This document shows, one piece after another, positions 13,211 through 16,046 of a stretch of DNA of 16,046 nucleotides. How positions within the stretch are numbered: position 1 is the stretch's first letter; each line of letters begins with the position of its first letter. The position numbers were made by a program, and so were the translations under genes. The notes under the pieces are model-generated. The model worked only from the letters and a program-made list of their open reading frames with translations. It was not told where the DNA came from and did no database searches. The DNA is taken from contig DDFO01000022.1 of NCBI GenBank assembly GCA_002337215.1, positions 284,402 through 300,447 of the forward strand. Direction: 5' to 3'. The DNA comes from Phycisphaerales bacterium UBA1926. GTDB taxonomy: Bacteria; Planctomycetota; Phycisphaerae; Phycisphaerales; UBA1924.

Positions 13211-13642
13211 TCAGATCGGCGTCCCGGTCGGCACCGACCGGGGTTCAGGCTCCGGAACGGCGCGTTCCGAGGCGGTTTGGTTCCGTGTCATGTCCGCCGC
13301 GAGGCGATCCACGATCGGCCAGGAAGCCGACCGGACGAGATCGAGCGCACGCTGCGCGTCCATCATCGAGGCGAACTGCTTCTCGCCCGGGCCGGGCCCG
13401 AAAGGCGGCGGGGTCTGGTTCGACTCGCGCACCTGCTTGAGCATGGGTTCGAGGAAGACCTTGGCGACGAACTCCTCGGCGACTTTCTTGGCGTTCTCGG
13501 CGGCGTCACCTGCGCCGGCGTGCCGCACGCGGTTCTGCACGCCCATGATCGCCGCGAACTCGGTCTGCGAGTCGACGTCGGCGGACGCCTGGTGTGGGAG
13601 AGAACGGAAGCTCGATCCGAGATCGGTCGTGTCGATCCGCAT
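13211..13642 (-). CDS. flgJ: Rod-binding protein, FlgJ N-terminal domain only
   Basis: Periplasmic protein of 143 residues corresponding to the rod-binding (FlgJ N-terminal) domain. The family motif is visible at about 52-105: KKVAEEFVAKVFLEPMLKQV, then a Pro/Gly-rich loop (QTPPPFGPGPG) and FASMMDAQRALDLVRS. It lacks the C-terminal peptidoglycan hydrolase of proteobacterial FlgJ, so a separate enzyme must open the cell wall for the rod. A Pro-rich tail (PEPEPRSVPTG) follows the domain. Two ATGs overlap the flgI stop codon (13645 and 13642); the second is preferred because GGAGG is then four bases away instead of one. Either way stop and start overlap, so translation should be coupled to flgI. 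A continuous open frame extends far upstream inside flgI but is only a GC-rich shadow. Confidence 0.88.
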   Translation of the reverse strand: MRIDTTDLGSSFRSLPHQASADVDSQTEFAAIMGVQNRVRHAGAGDAAENAKKVAEEFVAKVFLEPMLKQVRESNQTPPPFGPGPGEKQFASMMDAQRALDLVRSASWPIVDRLAADMTRNQTASERAVPEPEPRSVPTGTPI

Positions 13643-14748
13643 CATCCCTCCTTCCCGTCGATGACGAGGCGGGCGTGGAGCGAGCCCGAGCGGTGCAGGT
13701 CGCGGAGGATCTGGATCTGGGCCTTGGCCCCGATGTCGAGCTGCTTGAAGGCCGCCAGCAGATCGTCGAGACGGGCCATGTCGTCCTCGTCGGCGGCCGT
13801 CTCGATCGTTGCCCATCGCCCGTTCTCGATCAGGGGCGCCTGGGGTGTTGGCACGGGAGGCGGAAGCGTCGTCGTGAGCACGAGATCGTTGTGTGTGATG
13901 ACCGTCGGGCTGATCTTGACCGAGCCCGTGACCACGATGGAGCCGGTGCGTGAGTTGGCAACGACCATCGCGGGCAGCCCGAACCGCTGGGGATTGATGG
14001 GGGTCTGCATGATCTCGGCGATGAACGCGGGGAACGTCTCGCGTTCCTCGGGGGGGACGGTCAATCGGATCGTGCGGTTGTCGATCGTGCGCGCGATGCG
14101 GTCCGCGGTCGGGTTGGTGTCGAGGTGGTACGAGTCGTTGATCTGACTGGTGATGTAGCTTGTTGACGACCACCCCGCGTACCACGCGTCGAGGATCAGG
14201 TCGAACGCCCCGTCCACGGCGGGCATCGTCTGGACAGGACGGACCATGCGCACGCCACCGGGCACTGTCGCGGTGGTGGGGATGTCGGGGTTCTCGACGA
14301 CGATGGTGCCCTGGGCGAACGCGTAGACGGCGCCGCCGGGGCGGGGCTCGGTGAGCGGGGCGATGTAGAGCTCCCCGCCCGCGAGGCTCGAGGCGCTGTT
14401 GACGACGCTGATCGTGGCGTCGAACGTGTCGTCCACCGCGGCCCCGGCACGCGGGATCGTGCAGGTGACCATCACGAGCGCGACCGAGTTGGCGTTCGCG
14501 AGCTCGTCGAGGCTTGCGATCGGCATCTCGTTCCGACGGAGCAACTCGGCGAGGGGGCGGATGGTTGCGATCTCGTCGCCGCCGTCGCCGGTCCCGTTGA
14601 GGCCCACGACGAGCCCGATGCCCTGGAGCACCGATTCGCCCTGTCCGCGGAAGCGGACGAAGTCGCGAACCGAGGAGGCGAGCGCGGTTTGTGCGCACGA
14701 CGCGAGCAGCAGGGACGCGAGCAGGGTGATGGCAAGTCTGCGGTTCAT
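13642..14748 (-). CDS. flgI: Flagellar P-ring protein FlgI
   Basis: Subunit of the P-ring that acts as bushing for the rod in the peptidoglycan layer. It has 368 residues, the usual size. The mature N-terminus SSVRDFVRFRGQGESVLQGIGLVVGLNGTGDG and the C-terminal LDDLLAAFKQLDIGAKAQIQ / GSLHARLVI are diagnostic (written here in parts). The signal peptide reads MNRRLAITLLASLLLASCAQ: residues 15-18 (LASC) form a perfect lipobox, unusual for FlgI; normal signal peptidase cleavage after ALA (22-24) is the alternative. The ATG at 14748 has no clear Shine-Dalgarno, but a sigma-54-like element lies right upstream, and flgH ends 63 bases before. The stop codon overlaps the start of flgJ. FlgA, encoded two genes upstream, is its assembly chaperone. 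Confidence 0.95.
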   Translation of the reverse strand: MNRRLAITLLASLLLASCAQTALASSVRDFVRFRGQGESVLQGIGLVVGLNGTGDGGDEIATIRPLAELLRRNEMPIASLDELANANSVALVMVTCTIPRAGAAVDDTFDATISVVNSASSLAGGELYIAPLTEPRPGGAVYAFAQGTIVVENPDIPTTATVPGGVRMVRPVQTMPAVDGAFDLILDAWYAGWSSTSYITSQINDSYHLDTNPTADRIARTIDNRTIRLTVPPEERETFPAFIAEIMQTPINPQRFGLPAMVVANSRTGSIVVTGSVKISPTVITHNDLVLTTTLPPPVPTPQAPLIENGRWATIETAADEDDMARLDDLLAAFKQLDIGAKAQIQILRDLHRSGSLHARLVIDGKEG

Positions 14749-14761
14749 CGCCCGGGCACTA

Positions 14762-14777
14762 CGCGAATCGCGTGCCA
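14762..14777 (-). promoter_or_regulatory. Candidate sigma-54 promoter before flgI
   Basis: Minus strand TGGCACG-CGAT-TCGCG matches TGGCACG-N4-TTGCW at 10 of 12 defined bases, with the essential GG-N10-GC spacing. The -24 half is perfect; the -12 half keeps GC but has TCGCG. Predicted start is near 14751, only about three bases before the flgI ATG, so it would give an almost leaderless mRNA. It could be chance. Confidence 0.3.
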
Positions 14778-14811
14778 GTGCGATCCGCCTGGGCGCGGGT
14801 GTCTGCCACGA

Positions 14812-15495
14812 TCAGAACGCGAAGAGCGTTTCGAGTGCGCGGGTTACGATGCCCTTCTTTGCGCTCTTGGGGAGGTCGCCCTCGTGTTGCATATCCAGGC
14901 GAAGATCGGCGATCTGGCTCGACAGCAGCGTGTTCTCAAGCGTGATATCGGCTTGGCGTGCGATGCCCGAGAGCACGATCGACTTGGTTTCCTTGTCGGT
15001 CTGCACTGACTTCTGCGCTTCGATCACGATGTTGCCGTTGGGCTTGACGTCGATCACTTCCGCTGCGATCCGCGCGATGATCTGGTCGTTTCGGTCGTAC
15101 TCGCCCTCGCCCTGGTACTGGTTCTGCACCTGGAGATTGAGCAACTCGAGGTCGCTGGTGTTCGATCCCTGGAGCCGGAGTTCGAGCAGTTTGAACGGGT
15201 CGATGATCCCATTGAGTTGGTTGCGGGCCTGGTTGACCTTGGTCGTTTCCAGGGACTGCTGGCTCCGTGCGATCGAGTTCTCGTTGATGATGATGTAGAT
15301 GATGTCGTGGACCTTGAATTCCCTTGGCTCGGGGGGATCGACGAGGAACATGCTTGTCGCGCGGAGTTCCTGGGACGATCCGACCGAGACCGGTTCGCTG
15401 ACCGAGCGCAGGAAGAGGCTCTGGGCGCTCGCAGATCCCGCGATCAGGGTGCAGGCGAGGGCGGAGAGTGCCGGGACGGCTTTGTTGCGGTTCAT
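14812..15495 (-). CDS. flgH: Flagellar L-ring protein FlgH
   Basis: Subunit of the L-ring in the outer membrane, 227 residues (typical 220-235). Family motifs: HDIIYIIINENSIAR at about 64-78, the GEGEYDRNDQIIARIAAEVI region (131-150), PNGNIVIEAQKSV (154-166), and ITLENTLLSSQIADLRLDM (184-202). The signal peptide is MNRNKAVPALSALACTLIAG followed by SASAQ; cleavage after ASA (24) is plausible. FlgH is normally a lipoprotein, but the only early cysteine (C15, context ALAC) does not fit the lipobox pattern well because leucine is missing at -3. The C-terminus ends ALETLFAF, lacking the common GWLQRFF form but similar in position. The ATG at 15495 overlaps the flgA stop codon as ATGA, indicating translational coupling. 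Confidence 0.94.
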   Translation of the reverse strand: MNRNKAVPALSALACTLIAGSASAQSLFLRSVSEPVSVGSSQELRATSMFLVDPPEPREFKVHDIIYIIINENSIARSQQSLETTKVNQARNQLNGIIDPFKLLELRLQGSNTSDLELLNLQVQNQYQGEGEYDRNDQIIARIAAEVIDVKPNGNIVIEAQKSVQTDKETKSIVLSGIARQADITLENTLLSSQIADLRLDMQHEGDLPKSAKKGIVTRALETLFAF

Positions 15496-16046
15496 CGGTT
15501 TTCCCCCGGTTGCTGGATCGATTCGTTGGTTCCGACGACGAGGACGGCGTTCCCGGCGCCGTTGGCGCGGGCGGTCACCTTCTTGCCGGTGCCCAGCATC
15601 TCGACGATCAGGGTTTCACCGTCGCGGGCGTTGCCGAGCGCACGCGCCGGTGAACGGATGGCGATCGCGCCGGAGACGCAGTGCAGGGTGATCTGTTCAC
15701 CCCGCTCGACGACGAGCGGGGGTTCGATGTCGGCCGATTCGATCTTGGTGCCCGGCTCGAGGCGGCGGGCGGTGACCTGCCCGACGACGCCTTCGGCGGG
15801 GATGAGGCCCGGGCCGACCCAGACCTCGCGGGTCGTGAAGTCGTCGGGGCTGATCTCGACGCCGCGCGGCAAGGCGCGAGACGCCGTGCGCACGGTCCTG
15901 CGGACACGGATCTCGGCACGGACCGCTTCTTTCCGCACGATCCGGTCCCCGTCGTACACCGTGATCGACAGCGGCATGCGGTCGGACGCGCCGATCGGCT
16001 GAACGTGGACCGTTCGGCCCGCGACGGGTTGGAGCAGGAACTCTTC
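15492..16046 (-). CDS. flgA: P-ring assembly chaperone FlgA (5' end outside window)
   Basis: Periplasmic chaperone for P-ring assembly. The frame is open to the right edge, giving at least 184 C-terminal residues beginning EEFLLQPVAGRTVHV; the methionine encoded at 15977 is internal because homologous-looking sequence continues upstream without a stop. A SAF-type domain starts near ASRALPRGVEISPDDF and includes VGQVTARRLEPGTKI, LVVERGEQITLHCVSG and ARDGETLIVEMLGTGKKVTA, which match the conserved FlgA C-terminus (R-x-L-x-x-G, then L-V-x-R-G, then DGxxG, then GKxVxG). The gene's stop TGA overlaps the flgH start. Position before flgH and flgI fits the function. The signal peptide and N-terminal domain are not visible. 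Confidence 0.92.
   Translation of the reverse strand, partial: EEFLLQPVAGRTVHVQPIGASDRMPLSITVYDGDRIVRKEAVRAEIRVRRTVRTASRALPRGVEISPDDFTTREVWVGPGLIPAEGVVGQVTARRLEPGTKIESADIEPPLVVERGEQITLHCVSGAIAIRSPARALGNARDGETLIVEMLGTGKKVTARANGAGNAVLVVGTNESIQQPGENR

Noticed and set aside
13211-14698. A 495-residue version of the rod-binding protein starting inside flgI
   Set aside because: The first 350 residues are an Arg/His/Pro-rich out-of-frame reading of flgI; the real start overlaps the flgI stop codon next to a strong Shine-Dalgarno.

Overview
The window reads as chromosomal DNA of a high-GC planctomycete, most likely from the Phycisphaerae/Phycisphaerales. Three things point there: two small exported proteins ending in a PEP-CTERM-like tail of the type 'PAPGAAxxLGLGGL...RRRR', a complete flagellar late-gene cluster with two flagellins, and GC-rich genes separated by AT-richer gaps. 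The assignment is an inference from gene content and was not confirmed by a search. No tRNA, rRNA, CRISPR array, insertion sequence or prophage was seen.

Left part (1-4083). Two tandem, paralogous PEP-CTERM-like secreted proteins lie on the minus strand (the first one loses only the last base of its stop codon at the window edge). Next come a MarR-family regulator (minus) with a near-consensus promoter placed so close to its ATG that the mRNA should be leaderless, an NAD(P)H-dependent FMN/quinone reductase (plus), and a XerD-type tyrosine recombinase (minus) that converges on the reductase.

Right part (4245-16046). A unidirectional minus-strand flagellar cluster is transcribed from the right edge leftwards: flgA (5' end outside the window), flgH, flgI, flgJ (rod-binding domain only), flgN, flgK, flgL, fliW, csrA, flagellin B, flagellin A. 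It makes the P- and L-rings (FlgI, FlgH, with FlgA as P-ring chaperone), the rod cap/binding protein (FlgJ), the two hook-filament junction proteins with their export chaperone (FlgK, FlgL, FlgN), the filament subunits, and the FliW-CsrA switch that tunes flagellin translation. Overlapping stop/start codons (flgA/flgH, flgI/flgJ) and short gaps indicate an operon. Clear rho-independent terminators follow flagellin B and flagellin A.

The most interesting layer is regulatory. The leaders of flagellin B, csrA, flagellin A and flgN each fold on paper into short stem-loops that expose GGA in the loop. In flagellin B and csrA the loop is an exact ANGGAN hexaloop on a perfect 5-bp stem, and in flagellin B and flgN the loop GGA is part of the ribosome binding site. 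This is what CsrA recognises, so the window appears to encode a CsrA/FliW regulator together with several of its RNA targets, including csrA itself. Other oddities are a lipobox in FlgI but none evident in FlgH, a FlgL enlarged by three repeat units, and a long C-terminal tail on CsrA.
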